Assembly (NCBI RefSeq): GCF_015169395.1
Contig: NZ_CP063458.1
Coordinates: 6,965,954-7,029,953 of the forward strand
DNA from: Humisphaera borealis
GTDB lineage: Bacteria; Planctomycetota; Phycisphaerae; Tepidisphaerales; Tepidisphaeraceae
Length of the DNA: 64,000 nucleotides
Direction: 5' to 3'
The position numbers and the translations under genes are program-made. Below, piece by piece: positions 18,201 through 27,320 of the stretch. Each line of letters opens with the position of its first letter. The stretch's first letter is position 1. Under the pieces are notes generated by a model, which searched no databases, had not been told where the DNA came from, and was given only the letters and a program-made list of their open reading frames with translations.

Positions 18201-18241
18201 CCGGGATTGCCGTGCGTGCCGTCAGTGTTGTAGACCGGTGA
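15227..18241 (+). CDS. Hybrid sensor histidine kinase (MASE1-PAS-HisKA-HATPase-REC-HPt)
   Basis: The 1004-residue membrane protein is a multistep phosphorelay kinase. Residues about 35-310 form an eight-helix MASE1-type sensor (GFAVIWPANGLVLASLLLVPRR). A PAS domain follows (about 350-470, VFDNSDAVIFMKDLAGRYVEVN), then HisKA with His494 (NISHEIRTPL), HATPase with N-box NIVGNAIKF, G1 DSGIGM and G2 GGSGLGMSI, a receiver with Asp801 (LILMDMQMPEMDG) and conserved lysine in FLAKPV, and a C-terminal HPt with His944 (VSHKIKGSAGAYG). All phosphotransfer sites are intact. It starts 34 bases after nuoM and could be co-transcribed, which would link it to energy metabolism, but this is inference. No partner regulator is adjacent. 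Confidence 0.9.
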   Translation: MYEVPHPIPQTSPAVTATGVLVSRFEKPIADWRRAEWLTVLSGCLIVGLGYYGIARISLLFVSASKGFAVIWPANGLVLASLLLVPRRVGLFFVLGAATSNTLASMASRDVPIALLFTFANMFEVVFAAAMTALMLRRRIRFTAIREVVAFSTACLMAGMLSGLIGAGIAVNLGAHSFWEAWELWATVDALGLMVVTPFLVTMCTVRPCWPGLLKLLEAVACLLSYAVVLNFAYGYKDPHRALLLYFPHATVLPFLIWGCVRFDPRMAATLVVVMTLVSASNTVDGRGPMIRAGYGIEESIVTLQMSTMLWSLCALTLAAVTADRKTAADALAESGQRARSAERSAIESHQRLQAVFDNSDAVIFMKDLAGRYVEVNREFERVTRLLRKDIVGRTDHELFPKAIADDFLDRDREVIRTRLPVRFDSNWYIDGITRTYASSKFPLIDADDKVWAVCGMVTDITGRIQQELELRCAKEQAELANRAKSEFLANISHEIRTPLTSIFGYADLLLAPDLSPEERVDHIQTIRRNGEHLLAILNDVLDMSKIEAGRMTVEKMPTSLPETVARVMSLMRHRALAKSLELEVVCRRPVPVVIESDPMRLRQLLLNIVGNAIKFTETGGVRVAFWTEDAVPDAPGEAAIVIEISDSGIGMSPAQVAALGEAFRQADPSHARRFGGSGLGMSICYRLVALMGGTIRCTSELNRGTHFTIRLPAGDLTGVPRIGEFRDVDPEVARPVPETLPIRAGRVLLAEDSPDTQRLLKLYLDKAGVQTEVAENGRIAVARALEAWREGRPYDLILMDMQMPEMDGASAVSVLRSNGYAGRIVAVTANAMDNERRQYMAVGCDDFLAKPVQGAVFMDMVRRHLHEVGVSSSVPAATTAAAPYVGGAPLERAKPDALYSELAGDPDVGPLLPEYLQDLDELAVALRTALDSGDWRAVERVSHKIKGSAGAYGYPSLTRAAATVEDAAKGANPSVDIPTACPELLALCERAGIAVRAVSVVDR

Positions 18242-18294
18242 CGCCGCAGCAGACGTGCTTGACCCGCGCCTGTCCGCAAGTAGGCTCTGCCGCC

Positions 18295-19434
18295 TTGAGT
18301 GACTCCATCCAGATTACCGAACTTCGCCGGTCCGGCCGGGATCTGTCTCGATTCCTTCGCATGCCCTATGCGGTCTACGACGGTGACCCCAACTGGGTCG
18401 CGCCGTTGATGGCGGACTTGAAGAAGGTCTTCTTCGATTCCAATCCGCTGTTCGAGCATGCCGAGATGTCGATCTGGGTCGCCACTCAAGGCGGTCGCGA
18501 TGTCGGACGAATCGCCGGCATTCTCGATCGCAACCACGTCGCCAAGCACGAAGACGCCACCGCGTTCTGGGGCTTCTTCGAATGCATCAATGATCAGGCT
18601 GTTGCCGACAAGCTTTTTGCCGCGGTCGGCGACTGGGCGAAGGCAAAGTCCTGTCGTCGGCTGCTGGGGCCGATGAACCCCACCACCAATGACGAGTGCG
18701 GCTTGTTGATCAAGGGCTTCGACAGTCCTCCGGTGATCATGATGACGTATAATCCGCCGTACTACGTCGACCTTGTCGAGCGGGGAGGATTCTCCAAGGC
18801 GAAGGACCTGCTGGCATATAAGTTTGGCGTCAATCCCAAACCGCTCGAGCGCATGCGCAAGATCGCCGACGGCCTGGCCCGCAGAAATCCTGACCTCAAG
18901 ATCATCAGCATTCGAAAGAAGCACCTCCTGGCCGACCTGGAGAAAGTGAAGGCGGTCTACAATGCCGCCTGGGAAGACAACTGGGGGTTCGTCCCGATGA
19001 CCGACGGCGAACTGACATTCATGGCGGCACGGCTGAAACCGCTGCTGGTCGAAGACTTCGCATTGATCGCCGAAGACAAAGGCGTCCCCGTCGGATTCAT
19101 GCTCTGCCTGCCCGACTACAACCAGGCCATCGGCCCGATGAAGGGCAAACTGCTGACGCCCAGGATCTGGGGCCTGCTGCAGATGCTCATGGGCTGGAAA
19201 ACGCCGAAGATGGCGCGCGTGCTTACGCTCGGCCTGGTCAAGTCGCACCGGCAGCGGGGAATCGACGCGATGTTCTTCGCTCATTGCGTCGCGAAGGGCA
19301 TTGAAATGGGCATTGAAGAGTGCGAAGTGTCCTGGATGCTCGAAGACAACGTAATGGTCTTGCGGCCGATCGAAGTCTTCGGGGGCGTCAATTACAAGAC
19401 CTACCGGCTCTACGACAAGCCACTGGCCGGTTAA
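18295..19434 (+). CDS. GNAT-like N-acetyltransferase family protein
   Basis: About 379 residues from the TTG at 18295 (LSDSIQITEL); a GTG at 18238 that overlaps the kinase stop is also possible. The protein resembles the long GNAT-like proteins of Bacteroidetes and planctomycetes: FLRMPYAVYDGDPNWVAPL near the N-terminus, ILDRNHVAKHEDATAFWGFF, LGPMNPTTNDECGLLIKGF and a C-terminal acetyl-CoA-type fold (VLTLGLVKSHRQRGIDAMFF, where RQRGID is like the Q/RxxGxG/A loop). The substrate is unknown. Its stop codon overlaps that of the convergent PAP2 gene (TTAA). Confidence 0.7.
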   Translation: MSDSIQITELRRSGRDLSRFLRMPYAVYDGDPNWVAPLMADLKKVFFDSNPLFEHAEMSIWVATQGGRDVGRIAGILDRNHVAKHEDATAFWGFFECINDQAVADKLFAAVGDWAKAKSCRRLLGPMNPTTNDECGLLIKGFDSPPVIMMTYNPPYYVDLVERGGFSKAKDLLAYKFGVNPKPLERMRKIADGLARRNPDLKIISIRKKHLLADLEKVKAVYNAAWEDNWGFVPMTDGELTFMAARLKPLLVEDFALIAEDKGVPVGFMLCLPDYNQAIGPMKGKLLTPRIWGLLQMLMGWKTPKMARVLTLGLVKSHRQRGIDAMFFAHCVAKGIEMGIEECEVSWMLEDNVMVLRPIEVFGGVNYKTYRLYDKPLAG

Positions 19435-20435
19435 GCCTGCCCACCCGATGTCGCGTCCGGTGAAGAGCCCGTACCGCGGGTCGCGCGGTCGTACATGCGG
19501 TATCCCGCCGGCAGCGTCAGGAACGCCAGTATGATCCCGGCGATCACGTCGATGACATAGTGAAATCGGCAATACACGGTCGAGATCGCGAGCATGACAG
19601 CGACCGGCAGCAGCCACCAGAATATCCTGCGGTTAAACCGCCAGGCCGCGATCAGGCACACGGCCGTAATCATGTTGTGGCCCGAGGGGAAGACGTCGTC
19701 CTTGGTTTTCTCGGCGCCGTCGAGGAAATCGTAGATGCCCGTGCTGATCGGCGTGGTGCGGGTGCTGAGCGTGTAGAGCTGCGCCTGTGCCGTTCGCGGT
19801 CCGCGTGCCGGAACCAGGAAGTAGCCGATGTAGGAAACGTAGAAAGCCAACGCGGCGGTGAAGATAAACCGCCGGGCTATCTCCGGCGATCGCCGCCACA
19901 TCGCGACGCCGACGACGAGGGGGAAGATGTAGTAGGTGCAATACGACAGGTGCATCACGTCATTGAGCCAGGGTGTGACGAATCGTTCGAGCCAGACGGT
20001 GGCGTGATGTCCGCCAAGCATCGCCTGGTCGATCGCGATCAGCGTCCCGTCCTGATTGGGCAGGCCGATGCCGGTGATGAGCGGCTGAAGACTGTTGAAC
20101 ACCTGCGGAACAATCACCAGCGGGTAGAAACTCGTGATGACATCCGCGAAGCGGCCGCGCCAGCCTCGGCGGACCGCCTGGGCAACACAGAACACGATTG
20201 CCAGCATGAGGACGTAGTGGGCCGCGCTGGCCTGCCAGCGTTCGAGCCGGCCGAGAGCGGCTAACGCCAGCGTGATCAGCAGCAATAGTCCCAGCACCAG
20301 AGCGTGTAAGATGTCGATCGGTCGGCGAGGCATGCGCTGGATGCTATAGGCAACGGCGATGCCGGCCAAAACCCGGCCCGCGATTGTGAAAGCGGAGTTA
20401 ATCGTTCCCGCATATTGCTCGCCAAACGGTGCCAT
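19431..20435 (-). CDS. PAP2-superfamily membrane phosphatase
   Basis: The 334-residue protein has about eight membrane segments and a C-terminal PAP2 domain. PSGHNMITAV provides the central SGH motif and YCRFHYVIDVIAGI the SRxxxxxHxxxD-like motif (here R, H and D are visible). An Aur1/Ipt1-like inositol-phosphotransfer class is suggested by the similar spacing, but the substrate may be any lipid pyrophosphate or phosphatidic acid. The start MAPFGEQYAG at 20435 lies 55 bases from the divergent PQQ-propeller gene. The 3' end overlaps the convergent acetyltransferase-like gene by four bases. Confidence 0.8.
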   Translation of the reverse strand: MAPFGEQYAGTINSAFTIAGRVLAGIAVAYSIQRMPRRPIDILHALVLGLLLLITLALAALGRLERWQASAAHYVLMLAIVFCVAQAVRRGWRGRFADVITSFYPLVIVPQVFNSLQPLITGIGLPNQDGTLIAIDQAMLGGHHATVWLERFVTPWLNDVMHLSYCTYYIFPLVVGVAMWRRSPEIARRFIFTAALAFYVSYIGYFLVPARGPRTAQAQLYTLSTRTTPISTGIYDFLDGAEKTKDDVFPSGHNMITAVCLIAAWRFNRRIFWWLLPVAVMLAISTVYCRFHYVIDVIAGIILAFLTLPAGYRMYDRATRGTGSSPDATSGGQA

Positions 20436-20490
20436 TGCGATGCAACCTTCATCCTGTTCGGGACTGTTCTGTTGTAAGGAGACGATACAA

Positions 20491-21801
20491 ATGAACATCT
20501 CACGCGTCGGCATGATGGCGACCATCGTGGCGGTTCTGTTTACGAACGCCGGCGCAGCGGACTGGCCGCAGTTCCGAGGGCCGGACCGCAACGGTGTCTC
20601 GGCCGAGAAGGGGCTGGCGCGGCAGTGGCCCAAGGGCGGCCCGCCCCTGGCGTGGACGTTCGACAAGCTCGGCACCGGGTATTCGGGGCCGGCGGTTATC
20701 GGCGACCGGCTCTACGTTTCCTGTGGACGCGGAGACTCTGAATATCTCGTCGCGCTGGATCTCAAAGCCGCCGGCAGCCCCAGGGAACTCTGGGCGACCC
20801 GGATCGGACCGATCTTTACCTGGCGCGGCAATGACTGGAACAATGGTCCCAACGCCTCGCCCACCGCTGACGGCGACGCCATCTACGCCCTGGGTGGCTT
20901 CGGCGATCTGGTTTGTGTCGAAGCCGCGACAGGCAAGGAACGCTGGCGCAAAAACATTCCCAAGACGATGGGTGGGGAAGTCGATCCGATCGGCGGCGGC
21001 GCCGAAGATCCGACACCGCTCGGCTGGGGATACGCCTGGTCGCCGCTCGTCGACGGCGACCATCTGATCTGCGTGCCCGGCGGCAAAAAGGGACTGCTTG
21101 CGGCGCTCGACAAGAAAACCGGCGAGGTCGTCTGGCAAAGCAAGTCGGTCACTGACCAGGCGAGTTACTCCTCGCCGATCGTCGCCGAAGTGGGGGGCGT
21201 GCGGCAGTACATCCAGGTCACCAACGCGGGCATGGTCGGCGTATCAGCAAAGGACGGCAGCAAGCTCTGGTCCTACCGTCGCGAACCCGCTTACGCGGAT
21301 GTCGTCATTGCGTCGCCGATCTTCGCCGACAATCACGTCTTTGCCAGTGTCGGCTTCGGGCAGGGGTGTGACCTGATCAAGCTTGTTCCGGGGGCCGCCG
21401 GCATTACGGTTGAAACGGTCTATTCGAAGAACACGATTCAGAACCGCGACGGAGGTGTCGTGCTGATCGACGGCCGGCTGTACGGTCATTCCGAGGGGCG
21501 TGGCTGGTTCTGCGTCGAACTTCAAACCGGCAAGGTGGCGTGGAACGACCGTAACAGCCTGGCCCGCGGTTCCGTCACCGCCGTCGATGGTCTGCTCATC
21601 TGCTGTGCCGAGAAGGGCGGCACCGTCGCGCTCGTGGAAGCAACGCCCGCGGCGCGAAATGAAAAGGGCCGGTTTCAGCTTCCGAAGGAATCAACCTTTC
21701 GACAGCGCAGCGGCGGCCTCTGGACGCATCCGGTGGTCGCCAACGGCAAGCTGTACATCCGCGACCAGGACCTGCTCTTCTGCTACGACCTGAAGCCGTG
21801 A
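20491..21801 (+). CDS. Secreted PQQ-binding-like beta-propeller protein
   Basis: The 436-residue product has a signal peptide (MNISRVGMMATIVAVLFTNA, cleavage after AGA-A) and then WPQFRGPDRNGVS, the planctomycete signature that opens this family. Propeller strands recur as AVIGDRLYVSCG, IYALGGFGDLVCVEAATGKERWR, LLAALDKKTGEVVWQ and LYGHSEGRGWFCVELQTGKVAW, which match PQQ-like/BamB repeats with tryptophan docking. No dehydrogenase active-site residues are evident, so PQQ binding is not proved; an extracellular scaffolding or polysaccharide-related role is equally likely. AAGGAG eight bases upstream supports the start. Confidence 0.87.
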   Translation: MNISRVGMMATIVAVLFTNAGAADWPQFRGPDRNGVSAEKGLARQWPKGGPPLAWTFDKLGTGYSGPAVIGDRLYVSCGRGDSEYLVALDLKAAGSPRELWATRIGPIFTWRGNDWNNGPNASPTADGDAIYALGGFGDLVCVEAATGKERWRKNIPKTMGGEVDPIGGGAEDPTPLGWGYAWSPLVDGDHLICVPGGKKGLLAALDKKTGEVVWQSKSVTDQASYSSPIVAEVGGVRQYIQVTNAGMVGVSAKDGSKLWSYRREPAYADVVIASPIFADNHVFASVGFGQGCDLIKLVPGAAGITVETVYSKNTIQNRDGGVVLIDGRLYGHSEGRGWFCVELQTGKVAWNDRNSLARGSVTAVDGLLICCAEKGGTVALVEATPAARNEKGRFQLPKESTFRQRSGGLWTHPVVANGKLYIRDQDLLFCYDLKP

Positions 21802-21859
21802 ACGCCGAGCCGGACAGGTGCGCAGGCGCGGTGTAGAAGCTGACTGCCCGTGCCTGAAC

Positions 21860-23173
21860 TCAGGCGAAGAGTCCTCGAGCCCGCATGACGCGGTCGACAC
21901 GCTTGATCCCCAGGCACAGCGCGGCGACGCGTGTCGAGGTGCCGCTGGTCTTCATCTCCTCCAGCATCCGCGCGAACGCCGTAGTGAGAATGCTCCGCAG
22001 CCGCTGGTCGATCTCGTCGGCGCTCCAGAAGAAGTGCATGCCGCCCTGGACCCATTCGAAGTAACTCACGGTCACGCCGCCGGCGTTACAGAGTACGTCC
22101 GGGATGATGAACACGCCGCGGTTCTGAAGTTCGGTGTCGGCGGCAACCATCGTCGGGGCGTTGGCGCCTTCTGCGAGGATGCGACAGTCGATCTTATGAG
22201 CGTTCTCCCCGGTGATGACGTTCCCGGTCGCCGCGGGAATGAGGACGTCGCACTTCGCGTAAAGCGCCTGAAGCGGATCGGCGACGCGGGAGCCGTCGGC
22301 AAAGCCGTCGAGGGTGCCGTTGTGCGTTTCGGCGTACTTCACGATCGCGGCTACGTCCAGGCCGCGCGGGTCGATCAGTGCACCGCCGACGTCAGCCACT
22401 GCCACGCACTTCGCGCCGCGTGCGGCCATTTCGAGTGCGGCGACGGAACCGACGTTTCCGAAGCCGTGAACGGCGAAGGTTGTCTTGGAAACATCAATGC
22501 CAAGGTGTTTTGCGGCTTCGTCGATGCAATAGACGACGCCTTTGCCGGTCGCCTCACGCCGCAGAAGGCTGCCGCCGACGTCCACCGGCTTACCGGTGAC
22601 CACGCCCTGGCTCAGCTTTCCCTGCCTGGCCGAGTAGGTGTCCATGATCCACGCCATGTGGCGTTCGCTGGTGCCCATGTCGGGGGCAGGGATGTCGGTT
22701 TCCGGGCCGATGATCGGCGAGATTTCAGAGGTGTACCTGCGCGTCAGGTCCTGGACCTCGCGATAGCTGAGCATGCGCGGGTCCACCGATACGCCGCCCT
22801 TGGCACCGCCGAGCGGAAGGCCGACCAGCGCCGTTTTCCAGGTCATCTGCATCGCCAGCGAGCAGACTTCGCCGAGGTCGACATCCACGGAGTAGCGAAT
22901 GCCTCCCTTGTAGGGCCCGCACGAGTCGTTGTGCTGCACGCGATAGCCGGTGAATACCTCCACGTGCCCGTCGTCCATGCGAACGGGCACCGACACCACG
23001 AGCACCCGCTCGGGCCGGCGGAGCCGGGCGGCGACGTTGGCGTCGAGCTTCAGCACTTCGACGGCCTTGTTGAAGTTCTCGACCGTTCGGCGGTAGATCG
23101 GCGAGGCGCCCCAAAGGTGTTCGCCGGGATCGGGCGCGCGGTAAGAACGGCGGGGTGCGGTGCTTTCGGTCAT
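21860..23173 (-). CDS. Glu/Leu/Phe/Val dehydrogenase (glutamate dehydrogenase type)
   Basis: The 437-residue enzyme interconverts glutamate and 2-oxoglutarate plus ammonium, linking carbon and nitrogen metabolism. The substrate-binding block SCGPYKGGIRY and the catalytic lysine region GLPLGGAKGGV are present near residues 75-110, followed by the NAD(P)-binding GFGNVGSVAAL near residue 215. Length matches hexameric GDH of the clostridial/archaeal type rather than the short leucine dehydrogenases. The start MTESTAPRRS is 54 bases inside a longer open frame that is not family-like. It converges with the PQQ-propeller gene. Confidence 0.9.
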   Translation of the reverse strand: MTESTAPRRSYRAPDPGEHLWGASPIYRRTVENFNKAVEVLKLDANVAARLRRPERVLVVSVPVRMDDGHVEVFTGYRVQHNDSCGPYKGGIRYSVDVDLGEVCSLAMQMTWKTALVGLPLGGAKGGVSVDPRMLSYREVQDLTRRYTSEISPIIGPETDIPAPDMGTSERHMAWIMDTYSARQGKLSQGVVTGKPVDVGGSLLRREATGKGVVYCIDEAAKHLGIDVSKTTFAVHGFGNVGSVAALEMAARGAKCVAVADVGGALIDPRGLDVAAIVKYAETHNGTLDGFADGSRVADPLQALYAKCDVLIPAATGNVITGENAHKIDCRILAEGANAPTMVAADTELQNRGVFIIPDVLCNAGGVTVSYFEWVQGGMHFFWSADEIDQRLRSILTTAFARMLEEMKTSGTSTRVAALCLGIKRVDRVMRARGLFA

Positions 23174-23392
23174 GGGCGAAATGGTGTGCGCGCGCCGCGA
23201 AGGCGTCAATGCCGCCCGGATCCACACTTGGCGAATCCCCGATATGCCGCTCAGCTTGACACCCTGGCAACTCTTCTGGCTGAACGGGTCGATAGAAGTT
23301 GCAATCGCGCCGATGGGCTGATATTGCTCTGGTAAAGCGACCTCACCTGTGGGCAGGCGAGTCGGTTTGGGGTGTCCCCTGGAAGACTTTCG

Positions 23393-24703
23393 ATGCGTTC
23401 ACGCTGGCGATTCCCACTCTTGTTCACCGCCGGGGTACTCGCCTACGTGTTCGTCTGCGACCTGATTCTCACGCCGATTCATGAAGAGCACGGCTGGGAG
23501 TGGACCGGTTGGCTCAACGGGCTGGCACGGATCCTGGCGCTGCCGGGTCTTTGCGTCGCCGAGTCGACCGGGGCCCGGTTCCGACACCGCACCGGCTGGG
23601 GTGCCTGGCTCGTGATGCTGCTCACCAGCGTGCCACTTTACACGTTGGTCGGATTCGTCCTCCGATGGATGTGGGCTCCCCGACCCCGCAAAAGTCGCGG
23701 CGGAACCCCGCTAAACCCCCATCAGCCCGACGTCCATCCACGATCAGACGCCGCCGCTGACCTGTCGCACGAACAGGTGCCGGCCGAGACACGCGACATC
23801 CCGTCGCCGGGCGACGACGCCCTGGTTTCGCGTCGCGGATTGCTGCTGGCGGCCCGACGGACGGCGGTGGTGGGCATTGCCGGTACCGCGGCCTACTCGT
23901 TTTTGGTCGAGCTGCGGAATGTCGAAGTCACTCGCCAGTCCATCCCCATCCGCGGCTTGCCGCAGACGCTGGCGGGACTTCGAATCGTCCAACTCACCGA
24001 TCTTCACCACGGCCCCTGGACAAGCTTGTCCTACATTCGCCGGGTGGTAGACCAGGCCAACGCGCTCAAGCCGGATCTGATCGTTCTGACCGGCGATTAC
24101 GTTCACCAGTCCGACCGGTATATCGCGCCGGTCGTCGAGGCCATGGCCGGGCTGAAAGGCCGCATCGGCGTCGTGGCCACGTTGGGCAATCATGACTGGT
24201 GGGAGAACGGCGAACTGATGATCCGCGAGCTGGACAAAACCAGCATTCGACGACTCGACAACAGCCGACTGTTCATCACTTCCGAACGGACACTGGAATC
24301 AGGTGTCGGTCGGACGGATCAGAAACATGTGCTATGCGTCGCAGGCCTGGGGGATCTGTGGGAGGGTTCGCCCGACTGTGGCGAGGCATTGGGCGGCGTT
24401 CCCGATTTCATGCCCCGCGTGCTGCTGTCTCACAACCCCGACACCGCCGAAGAACCCTGTGTTCGCAAGCACTCGCCGCGGATCGATCTGATGTTGAGTG
24501 GCCATACGCATGGCGGCCAGGTGTCGTTCCCGGGCATTGGTACGCCGATCACACCCTCGCGATACGGGCAGAAGTACGCCGCCGGCCTGGTGCAGTCGCC
24601 GTCGTGTCCGGTTTACGTGAACCGCGGGATCGGAACGACGATCATCCCCATGCGGTTTCGGGTACGACCGGAGATTGCGGTGATCGAGTTACAGGCTGGA
24701 TGA
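23393..24703 (+). CDS. Membrane metallophosphoesterase (YkuE/YaeI type)
   Basis: This 436-residue protein has two N-terminal membrane helices (about 7-24 and 75-95), then a Pro-rich linker and a third hydrophobic stretch preceded by SRRGLLLAARR, so the catalytic domain is probably outside. The calcineurin-like motifs are all present: QLTDLHHG, TGDYVH, LGNHDWW, LLSHNPD and LSGHTHGGQ. Close relatives cleave lipid A precursors or phospholipid pyrophosphates, but the substrate here is unknown. GGAAG upstream supports the start MRSRWRF. The gene lies alone between the divergent GDH gene and the convergent vWA gene. Confidence 0.85.
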   Translation: MRSRWRFPLLFTAGVLAYVFVCDLILTPIHEEHGWEWTGWLNGLARILALPGLCVAESTGARFRHRTGWGAWLVMLLTSVPLYTLVGFVLRWMWAPRPRKSRGGTPLNPHQPDVHPRSDAAADLSHEQVPAETRDIPSPGDDALVSRRGLLLAARRTAVVGIAGTAAYSFLVELRNVEVTRQSIPIRGLPQTLAGLRIVQLTDLHHGPWTSLSYIRRVVDQANALKPDLIVLTGDYVHQSDRYIAPVVEAMAGLKGRIGVVATLGNHDWWENGELMIRELDKTSIRRLDNSRLFITSERTLESGVGRTDQKHVLCVAGLGDLWEGSPDCGEALGGVPDFMPRVLLSHNPDTAEEPCVRKHSPRIDLMLSGHTHGGQVSFPGIGTPITPSRYGQKYAAGLVQSPSCPVYVNRGIGTTIIPMRFRVRPEIAVIELQAG

Positions 24704-24743
24704 ACTGAGTCGGGACGCTCTTCGGCGCGGGGATTCAGCGCCG

Positions 24744-27269
24744 TCATGCCAACTGCCATCGCCGCCTAAGGATCCATTCGACGGTCAGAAGGGCTATCAC
24801 GAACAGCGCTTGGATTGGCAGGTCATACGTCCGGGGCCAATCGGCCGGCTTGCCCGCCAGGGCCGACACGACGTGAGCGAAATTGCCGACACGGATCGCC
24901 ATCTGTTCCGGCCTTGTCGTCGTATCCGATCGGATCAGTTCATCGACCAACTCGGGGACCTGGTCCAATGCGTAGCTTCCTGCATTGGTTTCCGCGGCGA
25001 TGCGGCGCATCAATGGGTGGTTGGCGGCGAGCTTGTGCATCTCATCTGCGGGGGGAATCACCTTCAACCGAATCTCGGTCTGGCCGAGTGCGGCGCCGTC
25101 CTTCGTCGCGGCGATGCTGGCGACATAATCGCCTTTGCCGACCGGCGGGATCGATAGTTCGTACATGCCATTGCGGCTGTCGATGGGGTTCAACGCGTAC
25201 GACTTCTCGGAGAAGGACGCCGGCGAATTGGCGTCCACTCGCTTGAGTTTCAGCGACACCTGCGCGAAGCGTGTCGCATCGCCGTGGCTGTCGCGGACCC
25301 TGGCACGAATGCGAATGGGGTCGTCAGACGGATAGGCATCACGGTTCACGAGCGCGTCAACGCCGGCCCCGCGCTGGCGGCTGCGCACATCCGTCCCGGC
25401 GAGCCAGCGGATCAGTTGCCCCCAGAGCCGGTTGTGCGGGCTCTCCTGTCCCAGGCCATGCAGTGGCAGGGCCCACAGATAGGTGGAATGGACGGTCAGC
25501 GCCGCCGACCGGCCTTTGCCGTAGCGCTGGGTCGCGAGCACGATCATCGGCTTGCCATCAGGGCCGACCTTTCCCGGGTGAGTGAGCAGCACCTGAGCAC
25601 CGCCGGTCTCGCCGGCGACGACGACATTGCCGTTCAGCGGCGGCAGCGGAATGGTCGGGGGGTTGGCTTCGATCCCGAAGAACGGCGTCAGTCCCTCCAT
25701 CGCCGGATGCAGCGCGCTGTCGGCGGTCAGGCGGGGGACGAACCGGGCCGATTCCTGTGGGCTGGAAAGCGGGCCGACGATGACAGGCAGCGCATTCTCG
25801 ATCGGCGTACCGCTGTAGCCGCCGGGGCCAAACGCCTTCTCGCCGCCGATCATCAGCAGTGCCTTGCCATCGCTGACCGACTGCTGAATCGCCGCCTGGT
25901 CAGAGGTCGATAGAAAACTTGCGTCGAGATCGCCCAGCAGGATGACATCGAATGCCTTCCATTCCGTCGCCGTCGGCAGCCGGGCAGGCAGCTTTTGGCG
26001 GTTGACGGTGCCGCTGGCAACGAACTTATTCTCCTGGATCCGTAACAGTGTCGCCGCTTCGATGTTGGGATCGGTTTCCAGAAGCCGGCGCAGGTCGCGG
26101 AACTCCGGCCGAAGCCGACCTTCCACGTACAGCACGCGGATTGCCGGATCGACCGCCAGGGTTTGCAGGGTTTGGCGGTTGTCGATGGTTAGTCGCTCTC
26201 CTGCTGTCGGTTCAACCCATACCGCCAGCCGCTGCACGCCGATTTTTGTCGGCGTATAGGGTAGGGTCACCTGCTGCCCCCGCGCCGTCGGCTGCAGAAC
26301 GAGCTTGACCTGTCGGACCTGTCCGATCGTTTTGCCCAGGTCGTCCACTTCGGCGAAGTTCACATCGACCACACGATTGGGGAGTGCGGTCGAACGAATG
26401 GTGGCGACCAGTTTCGATTCCTGTCCGACGACCAAGTCGTCATCCGCCTGCACGTCCGCGACGGCAACGTTCGGGGGCGACGCCGAATCGCCGGCTTCTG
26501 ATCCGACCGTCACTGTGTAGACCCGCCGATTGATGCCGGCGATCGCTCCGGGGATGTCGGGGGTCGTGTTGTCGATCCCGTCGCTGAAGACGACCAGGGT
26601 CGCGTCGTCACGGACGACGTTTGAAAGCGATTGTCGGATACCGGCAACGATATCGGTCGATCCACCGTCGGCACGGACCGTTGCCAGTTCCTGAGGACCG
26701 GACAGCGCACTGGCGTTGGAGGCGAACCGGTAGACCTGCGGTACAAAGTGCTGACTGAGCCGCCCGAGTTGCGGTTCCAGACGCTGCCAAACGCTCTGCA
26801 GCCGGGTCGGTCCGTTGGGGACATCGGGGAATGACATCGAGCCGGATGTATCGACCAGCAGAATGAGGGGTCGCTGCGGCGGGGGGATGTGAACGTACCG
26901 AAGCACAGGCTCGAAGAGCATCGGCACCAACGCCGCCAGAGCAGCGATTCGCAGGGCGAGCAGGGTTGCGACCCGCTTGCCGGAAATGCGGTCGAGAAGA
27001 CGGAGACACGCGACCACCGACAGCAAGGTGAGAAGGACAAATGTCCAGGCGAAGCCTGTGCTGGCGTTGCCAAGTCCCGGCAGTCCCAGCACCGCCGCGG
27101 TTCCCGCCGCGCCGATTCCCGCGAGCAGGAGTCTTATCCAGCCGCCGGGCGCTGTCCATGCGCGGGTCGCCACGACGTGAGTGACAAGTGCTGCGGCGGC
27201 GAGCAGGCAGAGCCAGGACCAGATGTCCCAGTCGCTCTGTCGGGTGATGTCGAGGGACCAATTCGGCAC
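24744..27269 (-). CDS. Large vWA-domain membrane protein (BatA-related)
   Basis: The 841-residue protein has three N-terminal membrane helices (about 20-37, 47-63, 70-88) and one C-terminal helix (about 818-835, LFVIALLTVEWIL). A von Willebrand A domain starts near residue 130 with a complete MIDAS DTSGSMS (Asp140) and FSDGIDNT. A later block, LMIGGEKAFGPGGYSGT, is shared with glutamine-amidotransferase-like domains that occur in such planctomycete proteins. The build resembles the vWA proteins that accompany MoxR ATPases, but no MoxR gene is adjacent. It could be an envelope surveillance or assembly protein; this is inference. Confidence 0.8.
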   Translation of the reverse strand: MPNWSLDITRQSDWDIWSWLCLLAAAALVTHVVATRAWTAPGGWIRLLLAGIGAAGTAAVLGLPGLGNASTGFAWTFVLLTLLSVVACLRLLDRISGKRVATLLALRIAALAALVPMLFEPVLRYVHIPPPQRPLILLVDTSGSMSFPDVPNGPTRLQSVWQRLEPQLGRLSQHFVPQVYRFASNASALSGPQELATVRADGGSTDIVAGIRQSLSNVVRDDATLVVFSDGIDNTTPDIPGAIAGINRRVYTVTVGSEAGDSASPPNVAVADVQADDDLVVGQESKLVATIRSTALPNRVVDVNFAEVDDLGKTIGQVRQVKLVLQPTARGQQVTLPYTPTKIGVQRLAVWVEPTAGERLTIDNRQTLQTLAVDPAIRVLYVEGRLRPEFRDLRRLLETDPNIEAATLLRIQENKFVASGTVNRQKLPARLPTATEWKAFDVILLGDLDASFLSTSDQAAIQQSVSDGKALLMIGGEKAFGPGGYSGTPIENALPVIVGPLSSPQESARFVPRLTADSALHPAMEGLTPFFGIEANPPTIPLPPLNGNVVVAGETGGAQVLLTHPGKVGPDGKPMIVLATQRYGKGRSAALTVHSTYLWALPLHGLGQESPHNRLWGQLIRWLAGTDVRSRQRGAGVDALVNRDAYPSDDPIRIRARVRDSHGDATRFAQVSLKLKRVDANSPASFSEKSYALNPIDSRNGMYELSIPPVGKGDYVASIAATKDGAALGQTEIRLKVIPPADEMHKLAANHPLMRRIAAETNAGSYALDQVPELVDELIRSDTTTRPEQMAIRVGNFAHVVSALAGKPADWPRTYDLPIQALFVIALLTVEWILRRRWQLA

Positions 27270-27320
27270 GGTCTGGGCGTGTGTACCAGTAATGCCGGCG
27301 GGCGAAAAGCGGATAGCGCC

